Shown: positions 9,563 to 18,765 of the stretch, one piece after another
Numbering within the stretch: the first letter of the stretch is position 1
Layout: each line of letters opens with the position of its first letter
Assembly: GCA_016839635.1 (NCBI GenBank)
Contig: JAEOTV010000073.1
Coordinates: forward strand, 19,438-83,437
From: Promethearchaeota archaeon
GTDB taxonomy: Archaea; Asgardarchaeota; Lokiarchaeia; Sigynarchaeales; SOKP01
Length of the DNA stretch: 64,000 nt
Direction of reading: 5' to 3'
Position numbers and translations under genes: made by a program
The notes under the pieces: generated by a model
The model's database searches: none
Told to the model about the DNA's origin: nothing
Seen by the model: only the letters and a program-made list of their open reading frames with translations

Positions 9563-9781
9563 TTATAGTCCTTTTAATTTTACACCTAGAAATAAGAGAA
9601 ACCAAGAAAGAAAAAATACAATCAATGAAATAATAAACCATCCAGGTATTGCTGCAATTTCAAAATTAGGTAGAAAGCCGGGCCATATCAAATTACTTAA
9701 ATCTAGTAAGATAAATATCCCAAAAACCATCAAGAGGAATGTTAAAATGACAGTAAATTTGGTAGGTGGCGTCCATCCCAT
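9563..9781 (-). CDS. Small two- to three-helix membrane protein, tandem paralogue B
   Basis: Unknown function. The 72-residue protein begins MGWTPPTKFTV and ends LGVKLKGL, matching the neighbour at 9296-9526 at both ends and in the two hydrophobic helices. The middle loops differ (WPGFLPNFE here, WPGTYLPLIH there), so selection seems to hold the ends and helices. A gap of 36 bp separates the two genes, and they are probably co-transcribed with this one first. Confidence 0.75.
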   Translation of the reverse strand: MGWTPPTKFTVILTFLLMVFGIFILLDLSNLIWPGFLPNFEIAAIPGWFIISLIVFFLSWFLLFLGVKLKGL

Positions 9782-9929
9782 TTAATATTCACCATTTATC
9801 AATAAAGTTTTTTTAAGTTTTTTTAAAAATTACTATTTAATATGATATTATTTAATTTAGTTTTTTTTAAATGTATATTTATTTACAACACAAAAATATG
9901 GGGTGATTCAATTCATTTTGGGATTTAAA

Positions 9930-10634
9930 TTAGTTATTTTCAGTAAAATCGATTTTGATTTCTCTTACTGATTCATCATCTTTAGTTTTTGGATTATAGA
10001 TAAGCTTTTCCTCTCCCTTTTTATTATCCTTACCATTATCATCCTTTTTGAAAATATCCCAAATGATACTTATAATAAGTAATGCGGATACAATAACTAA
10101 AAGTGGAATTAAAAGCCCCGAATCTGTTAGAATGATCTTTATCCAACCGATATAGGGGATTCTTCCTACTACAACTCCTAGAACCCTATTTTCTGGGACA
10201 GGTGCATCATCAACTGTAGGATTGGCATCTCCCTTTGTAAGAAAAAACCAGCCACCATCATACCATTTATCAACAACACGATGAACGACTGGATCACGTG
10301 GGGGATTAAACCAACCAGGTAAGTTCCAAGCATCAAAAACAATTATATCACCCTCTTTTCCTATAATTGTACCATTTTTTATTTGAGCAGGATCTTTGCC
10401 TTGTACAAATAATAAATCGCCTTTTAATATGGTTGGTTCCATTGAGCCCGAAATTACTACTACCATGGGAGTGTTTGTATTTAGAGATACTTGTAGGATA
10501 AAATAAACCAAGAATGATCCAGAAAACGCAAAAACTATCAGTATTACCGCGATAAGGATTTTCCTTTTTGAAGTTGAGGGCGTATCCTTCAATTTTTTCC
10601 TATTAGAACCTGTTTTTAGATAATCTTTTTCCAT
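9930..10634 (-). CDS. Signal peptidase I, archaeal/ER (Sec11) type
   Basis: Membrane protease that removes signal peptides from exported proteins. After a basic N-terminus there is a transmembrane helix (about 25-50), then the catalytic serine box SGSMEPT with Ser64. The VVHRVV box supplies the histidine that replaces lysine in archaeal and ER enzymes, and TKGDANP supplies an aspartate. A second transmembrane helix (about 175-200) and a charged cytosolic tail follow. The start used is the ATG at 10634. An upstream in-frame TTG at 10673 would add 13 residues but has no better ribosome site. Confidence 0.9.
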   Translation of the reverse strand: MEKDYLKTGSNRKKLKDTPSTSKRKILIAVILIVFAFSGSFLVYFILQVSLNTNTPMVVVISGSMEPTILKGDLLFVQGKDPAQIKNGTIIGKEGDIIVFDAWNLPGWFNPPRDPVVHRVVDKWYDGGWFFLTKGDANPTVDDAPVPENRVLGVVVGRIPYIGWIKIILTDSGLLIPLLVIVSALLIISIIWDIFKKDDNGKDNKKGEEKLIYNPKTKDDESVREIKIDFTENN

Positions 10635-10851
10635 AACAAAAAAATCAGTAGTTCTATGGTCAAATTTAATCAAATTATCAATATAAATTTTCTTAAAATA
10701 TGGAATTAAATTTAGGATATTGATGGTTTTGATTCAATAAATAAGATATTGAATTATTCTAAAAGATTAACATTTTAAAGTAAAATATCTAGAATTAAAT
10801 TATCCAAATTGATTGAATAAATGCATCAAAAATAGGGTTAAGAACTTTAAA

Positions 10852-11637
10852 ATGTTAGAGAGAAGTCAATCATTTGACGTACAGGACAAAAGTTATGATG
10901 AAATTCAAACAATTATGGAAAACGTATTAGAAAAAAGTTTATCTCTTTCAATTAAGGCAAAAAGATTGGGAAGTTCATTACTCAGAATATCCTATTATGA
11001 TAGCGAGATTGATCAAGAACAACAAAAAGACAATAGAATTACTATTTTACAAGAACCTAATAAAAGAGTATATATTCAAATTAAAGGGAAATTAACAGAT
11101 ACCCAAATTAGACAATTATGGAGAGATTTTGAAAAAAAAATAACAAATTCAACATATATTGAGAAAAGTGAAAAAATTGAGCCCTCAATAGATGATATAA
11201 TCCAAGATATTAAGCAATTAATTGAATTAAAAGGATATATTGTCAAAAATAATGATGTTGAAGCATTTATTGAGAATTTTATAGAAAAATTTGATAGGTT
11301 ACCAAAAGAGAACGAATTTCATTCAATAGTAAAAGGATATATTATAATGATTAATGAAGATAACATGAAAGCAAAAACAGAAATCCCAATTAAAAGAGAA
11401 TTATCCATAGAAAGTAGAGAATCGGTTTTAGACATCATTGATGATAAATCTCCAGCAATATCTCTTAAGAGTAGTGTATTAACATCTGAAAATTCAGTTG
11501 AACGGAGGAAATGTCCTAGTTGTGGAGATGAGTCTTCAGTTCATGAAGTAATAGATAAAAGTATAATATTAATGGCTTATCCACGTATATACGGAAAGAA
11601 AAAATATTGTGGATTATGTGGATATGAGTGGAAGTAG
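10852..11637 (+). CDS. Uncharacterised protein with C-terminal zinc ribbon
   Basis: Unknown function. From the ATG at 10852 the protein has 261 residues: an N-terminal mixed alpha/beta region (about 1-105), a charged middle part, and a C-terminal ribbon with CPSC and, 30 residues later, CGLC, ending in GYEWK. The last part resembles zinc ribbons of transcription factors such as TFS or TFIIB, and zinc binding is likely. A TTG at 10813 would add 13 residues. It stands alone, divergent from the signal peptidase. Confidence 0.65.
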   Translation: MLERSQSFDVQDKSYDEIQTIMENVLEKSLSLSIKAKRLGSSLLRISYYDSEIDQEQQKDNRITILQEPNKRVYIQIKGKLTDTQIRQLWRDFEKKITNSTYIEKSEKIEPSIDDIIQDIKQLIELKGYIVKNNDVEAFIENFIEKFDRLPKENEFHSIVKGYIIMINEDNMKAKTEIPIKRELSIESRESVLDIIDDKSPAISLKSSVLTSENSVERRKCPSCGDESSVHEVIDKSIILMAYPRIYGKKKYCGLCGYEWK

Positions 11638-11786
11638 TTTTAGCTCGTTTTTTGTTCTTTATTCTAACAATCTTCCGTACCCAACTTTTTCTGCATATCA
11701 CTAAAAATAGTTTTAAATAATTTGAAATTTAAAAGGATAACATAGTTACAATTTTATTTTAAACTAAATAATGTGAGTTGTTAGAT

Positions 11787-12764
11787 ATGGAAGACTATGC
11801 AATTATTTATAATCCTATTGCTAAGAAAGGAGAAGCTAAAGAAGATCTTGATTTTGCTTTCAAATGCCTAAGTGAATTGAATATTTCCTTTAAATCTGTA
11901 CAAACTGAATATGATGGTCATGCTATCGAATTAGCTAGACAGCTTGCGAAAGATGGTTACCGTGTAATTGCAGCTGGGGGAGATGGCACTGCAAATCAAG
12001 TAGTTCATGGGACTATAACATCGAACACAGGAGCTCTTTGCGGATTCATTCCAATGGGATCGGGAAATGATATTCCTGCTGCTTTAGGATATAGAGCAGA
12101 TGTCAAACGAGCATGTGAGATTATTGCTGAAGAATTTTCAAGCAAATGTGATATTGGATTTGCTAAAACTGACAGTGGAATTGAACGATACTTCCTAGGT
12201 ATTGGAAGTCAAGGATTTGATTCAGAAGTTGCAAGAAGATCAAATGAAGATAAAGAAAAGGATTACAATATGATACTTCTTACATTACTAAAAGAATGGG
12301 AAAATAAAGATATCGTCGTTAAAATGGATAATGATACTTTTGAAGGGGAGGCTAATCTTGCAGCAGTAGGGCTTTCTGGAGCTTATGGGGCAGGTATGTT
12401 TATTTGCCAACGAGCTAGTATTGAAGATGGTCTTTTTGATATTAGTATCGTAAATATTGATAAGGTCAAATTAGCTAGGCAATTTAGGAGGATGTATAAC
12501 GCCACTCTTTTACCACATCCTAATATTAGTGAATATCAGAGCAAGAAAGTTAGAGTTGAAATGAGGAACCTTGAAGATGAATCATATGTGTGCCAAGTGG
12601 ATGGTGAAGTGTTAGATTCCCTCCCTGTGACCTATGAATGCATTCAAGATGGATATGAATTTATTCGACCGAAAGAAAATGAATTTGCTGAAGAGTTTAA
12701 ACAGAGATATGGTCATTACATGTGGGAATGTTGGGATGAGTTAGAAAAGCGTAAAAAAAAATAA
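11787..12764 (+). CDS. Diacylglycerol/sphingosine-kinase-like lipid kinase (DAGK_cat family)
   Basis: ATP-dependent lipid kinase of the YegS/DgkB fold, probably acting on an archaeal lipid alcohol. It shows the NPIAKKGEA start of the fold, the nucleotide-binding loop AAGGDGTANQ (about residue 67), the PMGSGNDIPAALG box, and a C-terminal beta-domain with DGEVLDSLP near the substrate site. The ATG at 11787 is used; a TTG three codons upstream is also in frame. A SAM methyltransferase gene follows 35 bp downstream, possibly in the same transcript. The real substrate cannot be read from sequence. Confidence 0.85.
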   Translation: MEDYAIIYNPIAKKGEAKEDLDFAFKCLSELNISFKSVQTEYDGHAIELARQLAKDGYRVIAAGGDGTANQVVHGTITSNTGALCGFIPMGSGNDIPAALGYRADVKRACEIIAEEFSSKCDIGFAKTDSGIERYFLGIGSQGFDSEVARRSNEDKEKDYNMILLTLLKEWENKDIVVKMDNDTFEGEANLAAVGLSGAYGAGMFICQRASIEDGLFDISIVNIDKVKLARQFRRMYNATLLPHPNISEYQSKKVRVEMRNLEDESYVCQVDGEVLDSLPVTYECIQDGYEFIRPKENEFAEEFKQRYGHYMWECWDELEKRKKK

Positions 12765-12799
12765 ACTTTATTCTTGAAACACACAAAACTTACTTTATT

Positions 12800-13423
12800 A
12801 TGCCCGATTGGGAGGATATATTTTCAGAAAAAGGTAAATTCTTCACAGAGCCACATAAAGATATGGAGAGAATTGCTAAGTTATTTAAGGAAAAGGGTGT
12901 TCGAAAAATATTAGATATTGGTTCTGGAACTGGTCGTCACCTAATTTTTTTTTCTAAAAAGGATTTTGAGATGTATGGATTTGATGCGTCACCTAAAGGA
13001 ATTTCTCTTACTAAGCAATGGTTATTAGAAGAAGGATTATCAGCAGAATTAATTAATCATAAAATGGAAGAGAGATTCCCTTATGATAACAATTATTTTG
13101 ATGCTATTATCTCAATCCAGGTTATTCACCACAATAAAATGAAAGATATACTTTTTACTGTAAGCGAAATTGCTAGAGTATTGAAAAAAGATGGTGTTAT
13201 TTTTATTACATTCCCCAGATTAGAGGGTAGAGAGGATTTAAACGATTGGAAATTAAAAGAAATTGAAAAGGGGACATATATCCCTCAAGCAGGGCAAGAA
13301 AAAGGATTACCACATCATTTTTTTACAATAGATGAAATTTATGATGTATTCAGTTCTTTCAATTTATTAGAAATTTATGATGATAATAGTAGACATCGAG
13401 CAATTTTAGGGGTAAAAAAATAA
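12800..13423 (+). CDS. Class I SAM-dependent methyltransferase
   Basis: Small cytosolic methyltransferase of the Methyltransf_11/25 type. Motif I ILDIGSGTGRH binds SAM (about residues 39-49). An acidic end of strand 2 (GFDAS), motif post-I and the QVIHH helix region follow, and VLKKDGVIFITFPR closes the core fold. 207 residues is the usual size of the bare domain. It follows the lipid-kinase gene in the same direction. The methyl acceptor is unknown. Confidence 0.85.
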   Translation: MPDWEDIFSEKGKFFTEPHKDMERIAKLFKEKGVRKILDIGSGTGRHLIFFSKKDFEMYGFDASPKGISLTKQWLLEEGLSAELINHKMEERFPYDNNYFDAIISIQVIHHNKMKDILFTVSEIARVLKKDGVIFITFPRLEGREDLNDWKLKEIEKGTYIPQAGQEKGLPHHFFTIDEIYDVFSSFNLLEIYDDNSRHRAILGVKK

Positions 13424-13498
13424 AAATACATACAAATGTTTAAATTCCAAATTATACATCAAACTATTAGATCAAATCAACTTCAATATTGAATTTTT

Positions 13499-13515
13499 GA
13501 GGTGAAAATGCGATT
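13499..13515 (+). promoter_or_regulatory. Ribosome-binding site GAGGTG followed by ATT start candidate
   Basis: GAGGTG at 13499-13504 lies 8 nt before an ATT codon (13513-13515) in frame with the zinc-ribbon gene, directly after an in-frame TGA. An ATG at 13508 is only 3 nt from the site and opens a frame that closes after ten codons. The next in-frame start of the usual type is TTG at 13558. Confidence 0.5.
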
Positions 13516-14385
13516 TCTTATGATGATGAGAAATTTATAAGGAAAGATAATAAACCATTGGTTCAAGATTGGAGAGCATTCTTAAAAGCTCAACCTTTAG
13601 TATGTGATAGATGTGGTATGTTTACAGATACATATAGAGAATATTGTGAAGGATGTGGAGCTAAATATAGTTTAAGAAAAGCTAAAAAAAAAGATTTTTA
13701 CGCTTATATAAGTAAAAAGGAGAAACAGAAAGGTGCATCTGATTTCGTATATGACAGCATTCAAAGAAAAAGTCAAGAATCAAAATCATTTCCGTTAGAA
13801 TCAGAGATATCAAACATAGGAACTTTTTTAAAAGAACATCCCCTTATATGTGTTTATTGTTGGGAGTTTTCCATAAAAGATCTAGGTTATTGTGAGAAAT
13901 GTGGAACTAGGTCCAGTTTAAGAAAAGCAAAAAAGAAGTTTTTTTCTATCTATCAAGAACGAAGAGAAAAATACCTTAATAGTCTATCATTCTTACAAAA
14001 ATCACCATCAAAACCAGTGCTTGATGTTCCGCCTTCTGAATATGTAAAATCACAAGAAACTCCATCGACTCCGCCGGATAAATGGAAAGAAAAGATCAAG
14101 GATATTCCAACCCCACAAACAGAAATTATTCATAAATCTTCTGAAATAAGCCAACCAAAACCAACTGAAAAAATTGTTCCTGAATCAATAGATAAATTGA
14201 AACCAATCCCCTCAAAATCAGTCAAAGAAAAAGAGATGACGGGACAAAATATGGAAATATCGCAACCAGATGAAATAATAGAAAAACCAAAAGAAATCAT
14301 TAATTTCTGTAAATTTTGTGGTTTGAAATTGGCTGAATTGGAGATTTTCTGTCAACAGTGTGGTACAATTATAAAGAAAAAATAG
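13513..14385 (+). CDS. Multi-zinc-ribbon protein with tandem repeat
   Basis: Unknown function. Two copies of one module are visible: each has FLK, a CxRC or CxYC pair, a CExCG pair and the stretch SLRKAKKK. A proline-, serine- and lysine-rich linker of about 100 residues follows, then a third zinc ribbon at the C-terminus (FCKFCG and FCQQCG). Three zinc sites and a disordered linker suggest a scaffold or nucleic-acid adaptor. The start taken is the ATT at 13513 behind GAGGTG; the conservative alternative is TTG at 13558. The stop abuts the stop of the convergent peptidase gene. Confidence 0.65.
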   Translation: MSYDDEKFIRKDNKPLVQDWRAFLKAQPLVCDRCGMFTDTYREYCEGCGAKYSLRKAKKKDFYAYISKKEKQKGASDFVYDSIQRKSQESKSFPLESEISNIGTFLKEHPLICVYCWEFSIKDLGYCEKCGTRSSLRKAKKKFFSIYQERREKYLNSLSFLQKSPSKPVLDVPPSEYVKSQETPSTPPDKWKEKIKDIPTPQTEIIHKSSEISQPKPTEKIVPESIDKLKPIPSKSVKEKEMTGQNMEISQPDEIIEKPKEIINFCKFCGLKLAELEIFCQQCGTIIKKK

Positions 14386-15552
14386 TTAAATTTTATTAAC
14401 ATTCATTAATTTCGGGGTTTTTTCTGTAACTTGTTTTGAAGAAATTAGAACTATTATAGATATTCCTACCAACGCAATAATTATTGAAATGACAACAACT
14501 ATTTCTAGACTCAATAGGTTTTGATCTTGAGTCCACGGGTAATAACCTTGATAATTGTTATTTATATCCTCAAAAAAATTATTATAAATAAATTGTTCAA
14601 CAGTTCTACCTGTAACTTCAAGACTATGATTTGAAATGTAAGTCAGGTTATCCTGAGTAGTGTGGTGATAAGGCCAATCTGGATTTCTATTCCAAAATTT
14701 AATAATTAAATCAGCAGTCGGAATGCCAATATTTCTAAAAGCTACGTGATCATCTAATATTGACTGTGATATTGGATTTCTTGGAAATATAGTAGTATAT
14801 CCTAAACTCCTTCCAATTGCAAATATTTCATTTAATAATGAGGAAGTAGAATATTGTTCATTAATAAATTTTAGATTCTGTCCACCAACCATATCTAACA
14901 AAACCATACACTCAAAACTTTCAGTTCCTGAATCATAAAAATTATTGATTTCTGTAACAAATTGCTGAGAGCCCTCACACCATCCCCATCCAGATATACC
15001 GGGTCCTACATCATATCCTTGATCTTCAGCATCAAAAAATACAAACCATATTTGACAGCTAAGATTCTCTCTCATCATATACAAATTTTGTGCCAATTCA
15101 ACTAAGACAGCACTTCCACTAGCACCATCATTAGCACCTGGAACAGGGGCAGATGTATTTGTCAAGTCTTTTGTTGCTCTAGCTCTGGAATCATAATGAG
15201 CGCCAAGAATTAAAATATTTGTATAGTTCTCATTTAATTTGAATAAAACATTTTGGCAATCTGTAGATTGGACTGTAAAATTATGAAGAATATATGTGAA
15301 ATTATTATCTATTTCTAAAAATTTGTTTATAAAGTAATTAGCACAATTAACACGTTCTTGAGTTCCAGGAATTCGAAATCCTAGATCTAATTGATCTTCT
15401 ACATAGGAATAAGCGTTATCTCCATTAAACTGTAATTCGATCTCATAATTCTGGACACTAAGATTATTGGCAGGAAAATTAACGTAGACGATAGCAAAAA
15501 TAGCAATTACTACTAAAGCGCTTACAATAATAATACTTAATTTCTTCTTTAT
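14386..15552 (-). CDS. Membrane-anchored M28-family zinc aminopeptidase
   Basis: Extracellular peptidase of the M28 family. Read from an ATA at 15552, it has an N-terminal membrane anchor (about residues 5-25) and then the zinc-binding series: GAHYDSR (His119), GANDGASGS, an acidic FDAEDQG, DMVGG and a final HHTTQDN. A C-terminal transmembrane helix ends the protein. The first ATG (15165) falls after the first zinc histidine, so it cannot be the start. The only plausible start behind the AGGTG site at 15560-15564 is ATA, 7 nt downstream. A sequencing error at the 5' end is the alternative. Confidence 0.82.
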   Translation of the reverse strand: MKKKLSIIIVSALVVIAIFAIVYVNFPANNLSVQNYEIELQFNGDNAYSYVEDQLDLGFRIPGTQERVNCANYFINKFLEIDNNFTYILHNFTVQSTDCQNVLFKLNENYTNILILGAHYDSRARATKDLTNTSAPVPGANDGASGSAVLVELAQNLYMMRENLSCQIWFVFFDAEDQGYDVGPGISGWGWCEGSQQFVTEINNFYDSGTESFECMVLLDMVGGQNLKFINEQYSTSSLLNEIFAIGRSLGYTTIFPRNPISQSILDDHVAFRNIGIPTADLIIKFWNRNPDWPYHHTTQDNLTYISNHSLEVTGRTVEQFIYNNFFEDINNNYQGYYPWTQDQNLLSLEIVVVISIIIALVGISIIVLISSKQVTEKTPKLMNVNKI

Positions 15553-15564
15553 AAAAATTCACCT
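15550..15564 (-). promoter_or_regulatory. Ribosome-binding site AGGTG with ATA start of the M28 peptidase
   Basis: On the minus strand AGGTG (15564-15560) is followed after 7 nt by ATA (15552-15550). The codon just before the candidate region is a TGA stop in frame, and no ATG, GTG or TTG occurs in frame until position 15165, deep inside the domain. Confidence 0.55.
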
Positions 15565-15643
15565 GATAATAAAGATACTAGCAGAACTTATTTTCCATTT
15601 TATTTAATATTAAAAAAATAAAAATATAATTATTTTATAGGTT

Positions 15644-16069
15644 TTAAATTGGTTCGAAACCTAGATCAACTCTAATTTCTCCCCCTTTTAATTCAGTTTC
15701 CAGGAATGTGGCTTTAACAGGTATTCCAATATTAATTGTTTCAGGTTTACTCTCATCTACTCCTATTAATTGTCCGCTCACCATTGGACCTTCGTCTAGC
15801 TTTATTACTGAAAAACAATAGGGTTTTTTTCTATCATACCCTTTTTCTACAAAAAAAGGAGTTCCCACTGTAATACTTGTGAAAGCAGCCAATTTACCAT
15901 TCCCAGACATTTCTACCCATTCCATATTTGCGGTATTACATTTAGTGCACAACTTTCTTATCGGAACATACATTTCACCACAATCTTTGCATTTTGATGC
16001 CATTAATTTCTTTTCAGCTAGAAAATCTATATAGCTTTTTATAGTAAAATCTCTCTCACTTTCAGACAC
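15644..16069 (-). CDS. DUF35 zinc-ribbon/OB-fold protein, thiolase partner
   Basis: A 141-residue acyl-CoA-binding partner of archaeal thiolases. It has a rubredoxin-like zinc ribbon (CKDCGEMYVP and LCTKCN, about residues 24-44) and then an OB-fold domain to the C-terminus. In archaea such proteins bridge acetoacetyl-CoA thiolase and HMG-CoA synthase and channel the intermediate. The start is GTG at 16069 behind a perfect GAGGTG with 7 nt spacing. It follows the thiolase by 12 bp in the same operon. No HMG-CoA synthase gene is present in the window. Confidence 0.9.
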   Translation of the reverse strand: MSESERDFTIKSYIDFLAEKKLMASKCKDCGEMYVPIRKLCTKCNTANMEWVEMSGNGKLAAFTSITVGTPFFVEKGYDRKKPYCFSVIKLDEGPMVSGQLIGVDESKPETINIGIPVKATFLETELKGGEIRVDLGFEPI

Positions 16070-16081
16070 TTTTTTTCACCT

Positions 16082-17341
16082 CTATTTTTCAAAAATTGTT
16101 ACCACGCATGTTGCTCCTGATCCACCAAGATTATGAGTTAACATTCGCTCTACATCAAATTTCACTTGTCTATTTCTTTCTGCAATACCTCTCATTTGTT
16201 TAAATGCTTCCACACAAAATGCTGCACCAGTTGCACCAACAGGATGGCCTTTACTCTTTAAACCTCCACTCGTATTTATTGGTAACGAACCATCTCGCTT
16301 CGTTTCTCCATTTCTAATTGCTTCAACCGCTTTACCTTTTTCATAAAACCCTAAATCTTCTAAAGCGATTATTTCTGCTATAGTGAAGCAATCATGAACT
16401 TCAGCTATCTGAATATCTTTAGGTTTTAATCCGGACATTTCATAAGCTTGTCGGGCTGCCTCTTTTGCAGCGATAAAGCTAGTTAAATCTTTTCGATCAT
16501 GCAAAGATAACGCTGCACTCCCTTGACCGGTACCAGTAATCCAAATTGGTGTATCAGTGAAATTTTTCGCCACATCCTCAGCAGCTAAAAATACACAAGC
16601 AGCTCCATCAGTAATCAGACTACAATCAAATAACCTTAATGGGTACGCAATGATTGGATTGGATCTACTTTTAAGAAAATCAAACTCATCCTTCCAATCT
16701 GGAACTTCTCCTCCTGATTTCTCGATTTTAGCTTTCTTACTATTCATCATATCAGTAATTGAGCTTTGCATTTGAGCATAGGGATTCTCCTTTCCGTTTT
16801 CATGATTTTTTATTCCAACTCTCATTAAATCTTCTACTGTAGTTCCATATTTATGGAAGTGGGCAGATGCTAAGGTTCCATATAATCCTGGAAAGGTTGC
16901 TCCAGCAGGATATTCAAATAGACTGTCTGATGCGGTAGCTAATACATCAGTTACATTCACAGTAGGTTGTTCTGTCATACATTCAACGCCACTTACAGCA
17001 ATAACATCATGAACCCCCGATGCAATTGCTAAAATTGCTTGTCTAAGAGCAATTCCACTGCTAGCACATGCCCCCTCAAAACGACCTGCTGGTTTTGGAA
17101 CTAATCCTACTAAGTCTGCCATCTGAGGTCCTAGATGTCCTTGATGGTTAAACAGATCTGAAGAATAATTTCCTACATAGCAAGCATCAATATCTTTGGG
17201 TCCGATACCATTATCAACTCTGCCAATTGCATCTAACCAAGCATCAACCCATAAATCCGGATTTCTTTTATGAGGAAAATGTGCACCAAATTTACTCATT
17301 CCTGCTCCAACCATAGCTACTTTTCTTGCTAATTTTCCCAT
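16082..17341 (-). CDS. Thiolase, archaeal acetyl-CoA C-acetyltransferase / SCP-x type
   Basis: Condenses or cleaves acyl-CoA at the beta-keto position. The nucleophilic cysteine lies in EGACASSG (Cys92). The EVHDCFTIAE segment replaces the NEAFA box of classical thiolases, GHPVGATG supplies the conserved histidine, and NLGGSGATC is the last active-site loop. 419 residues is normal. The ATG has a GGTGAAA site. It is co-transcribed with the DUF35 gene, as in most archaea. It may serve the mevalonate pathway or degradation of acids; the sequence does not decide. Confidence 0.9.
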   Translation of the reverse strand: MGKLARKVAMVGAGMSKFGAHFPHKRNPDLWVDAWLDAIGRVDNGIGPKDIDACYVGNYSSDLFNHQGHLGPQMADLVGLVPKPAGRFEGACASSGIALRQAILAIASGVHDVIAVSGVECMTEQPTVNVTDVLATASDSLFEYPAGATFPGLYGTLASAHFHKYGTTVEDLMRVGIKNHENGKENPYAQMQSSITDMMNSKKAKIEKSGGEVPDWKDEFDFLKSRSNPIIAYPLRLFDCSLITDGAACVFLAAEDVAKNFTDTPIWITGTGQGSAALSLHDRKDLTSFIAAKEAARQAYEMSGLKPKDIQIAEVHDCFTIAEIIALEDLGFYEKGKAVEAIRNGETKRDGSLPINTSGGLKSKGHPVGATGAAFCVEAFKQMRGIAERNRQVKFDVERMLTHNLGGSGATCVVTIFEK

Positions 17342-17479
17342 ATTTTCACCATTCTTTACTTTTTATTAAAAATTATTTTATGAATTAAAAAATTGAATTT
17401 TCGAAAAATTATATTTGTTATTGTTGAATTGAATTATCTAAAAATTATATTTCTTTTCCTTTTATTGAATAGTTATCAC

Positions 17480-18688
17480 TTATTCATGAAAAAATTTAAT
17501 GAGAAATATAAGTTCTATTCCCAATCCTATTGTGCTAAATATGAATGGTGCAATATAATGAACATTTTCCACGATTAATGCTCCTATAAATCCTGTAGGA
17601 ATCAACCCTATGCCTCTAAAAAAAGAAACAATTCCATATGATTCAGCTTTTTGATCTTCTCCCAGATTAGTTAATATAACTTGTTCAGCAGGTATAAAAG
17701 TGCAGACGGATAAAGAAAGTAATAGATAACCGACACTTAACGTTAGAATTAAAAAATGTTTAAAAAAATTCATCCAAAATATCACAGCTAAAATATTCAT
17801 AAAAAAAAAGCCAAATCCAAAGATTTGACTTAAAATGAGCGTTTTTTTGTTTCCTATTTTATCTGTAATACGTCCAGCAGGAATCTGGAAAATTGCACTT
17901 CCAATATTAAACCATAATGCTATCAATGCAATATCTGGTTCACTTAGATGATAATAATCATATAATCCGCCAGAGTATATTGATAGAGAGATACTATAAA
18001 CAAAAATATCTAATGTAAAGAAAATTATGATTGATCTTAATGACTTGGTTTTTAAAATCTTTTTCCACATATTTGCTTTTTTATTAGAGGCTTTATTTAC
18101 TTTATTCTTAGGATTGTTAATAGGTTGAATTTTTTCGGAAAGAAAAAAAATGAAAAAAAATTCCTCAATGAGTAGTAAAAAAATGAATATTATCATATAA
18201 AATCTAGAGTCAAATCCAAGGATTATAAATAATGTACCCGCAATGGTTCCACCAAAATAGGAAAAATACATAAATCCAAATATCAAACCTTTAGATTTAT
18301 TGGTATTTTCAGCAACAAGAAATTGAGTGTTTAGATTATTTATAATAAAACCTAAAAAATAAAATAATACCCCAAATAGTATAAAATATATGCTTGTTGG
18401 GCTTGCCGTTATTAAAAATAAGAGTCCAATAATATAAATAGGAACACTTGTAATTAGAATATATTTTCGATTAAATTTATCAGATATTTTACCAATCCAA
18501 GGCATAGGTGTAAATTGCATCATTGATCCTAATGAAATGAGTAATCCGGTTAATACAAATGAATTTGTAAGATTTAAAAGAAACGGTTGATAGATAATTC
18601 CAAACATTCCTGTACCAAATCCATGAAGTAATTTGGTAATAGCCAGTGTTATTAGATTCCTACGTTTAATGCTATCTAAACTACTCAT
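17480..18688 (-). CDS. Major facilitator superfamily transporter
   Basis: A 402-residue membrane protein with about 12 hydrophobic segments. The MFS loop signature occurs twice: GKISDKFNRKY after helix 2 and AGRITDKIGNKK after helix 8. It is probably a secondary exporter or importer driven by ions; the substrate is unknown. It stands as a single gene on the minus strand between the thiolase and DUF3795 genes. Confidence 0.87.
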   Translation of the reverse strand: MSSLDSIKRRNLITLAITKLLHGFGTGMFGIIYQPFLLNLTNSFVLTGLLISLGSMMQFTPMPWIGKISDKFNRKYILITSVPIYIIGLLFLITASPTSIYFILFGVLFYFLGFIINNLNTQFLVAENTNKSKGLIFGFMYFSYFGGTIAGTLFIILGFDSRFYMIIFIFLLLIEEFFFIFFLSEKIQPINNPKNKVNKASNKKANMWKKILKTKSLRSIIIFFTLDIFVYSISLSIYSGGLYDYYHLSEPDIALIALWFNIGSAIFQIPAGRITDKIGNKKTLILSQIFGFGFFFMNILAVIFWMNFFKHFLILTLSVGYLLLSLSVCTFIPAEQVILTNLGEDQKAESYGIVSFFRGIGLIPTGFIGALIVENVHYIAPFIFSTIGLGIELIFLIKFFHE

Positions 18689-18765
18689 ATCTATTATTTT
18701 CTACTAAAATCTATTTTACATATAAGTTAAAGTAAGTAATTGAAGCTTTTTCTTCACTGTATTCT

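Noticed and set aside
13508..13540. Short upstream frame starting at ATG 13508
   Set aside because: The ATG is only 3 nt from the ribosome site and the frame closes after ten codons without any sign of function.
15163..15165. ATG at 15165 as the start of the M28 peptidase
   Set aside because: It would remove the membrane anchor and the first zinc-binding histidine, which are encoded in frame upstream.
15640..15660. GGTTCGAAACC resembling a tRNA T-loop
   Set aside because: It lies at the 3' end of the DUF35 gene, and no acceptor stem or anticodon arm could be built around it.
17393..17578. 61-codon plus-strand frame at the 3' end of the MFS gene
   Set aside because: It overlaps the coding end of the transporter on the other strand, and its composition is that of antisense AT-rich DNA.
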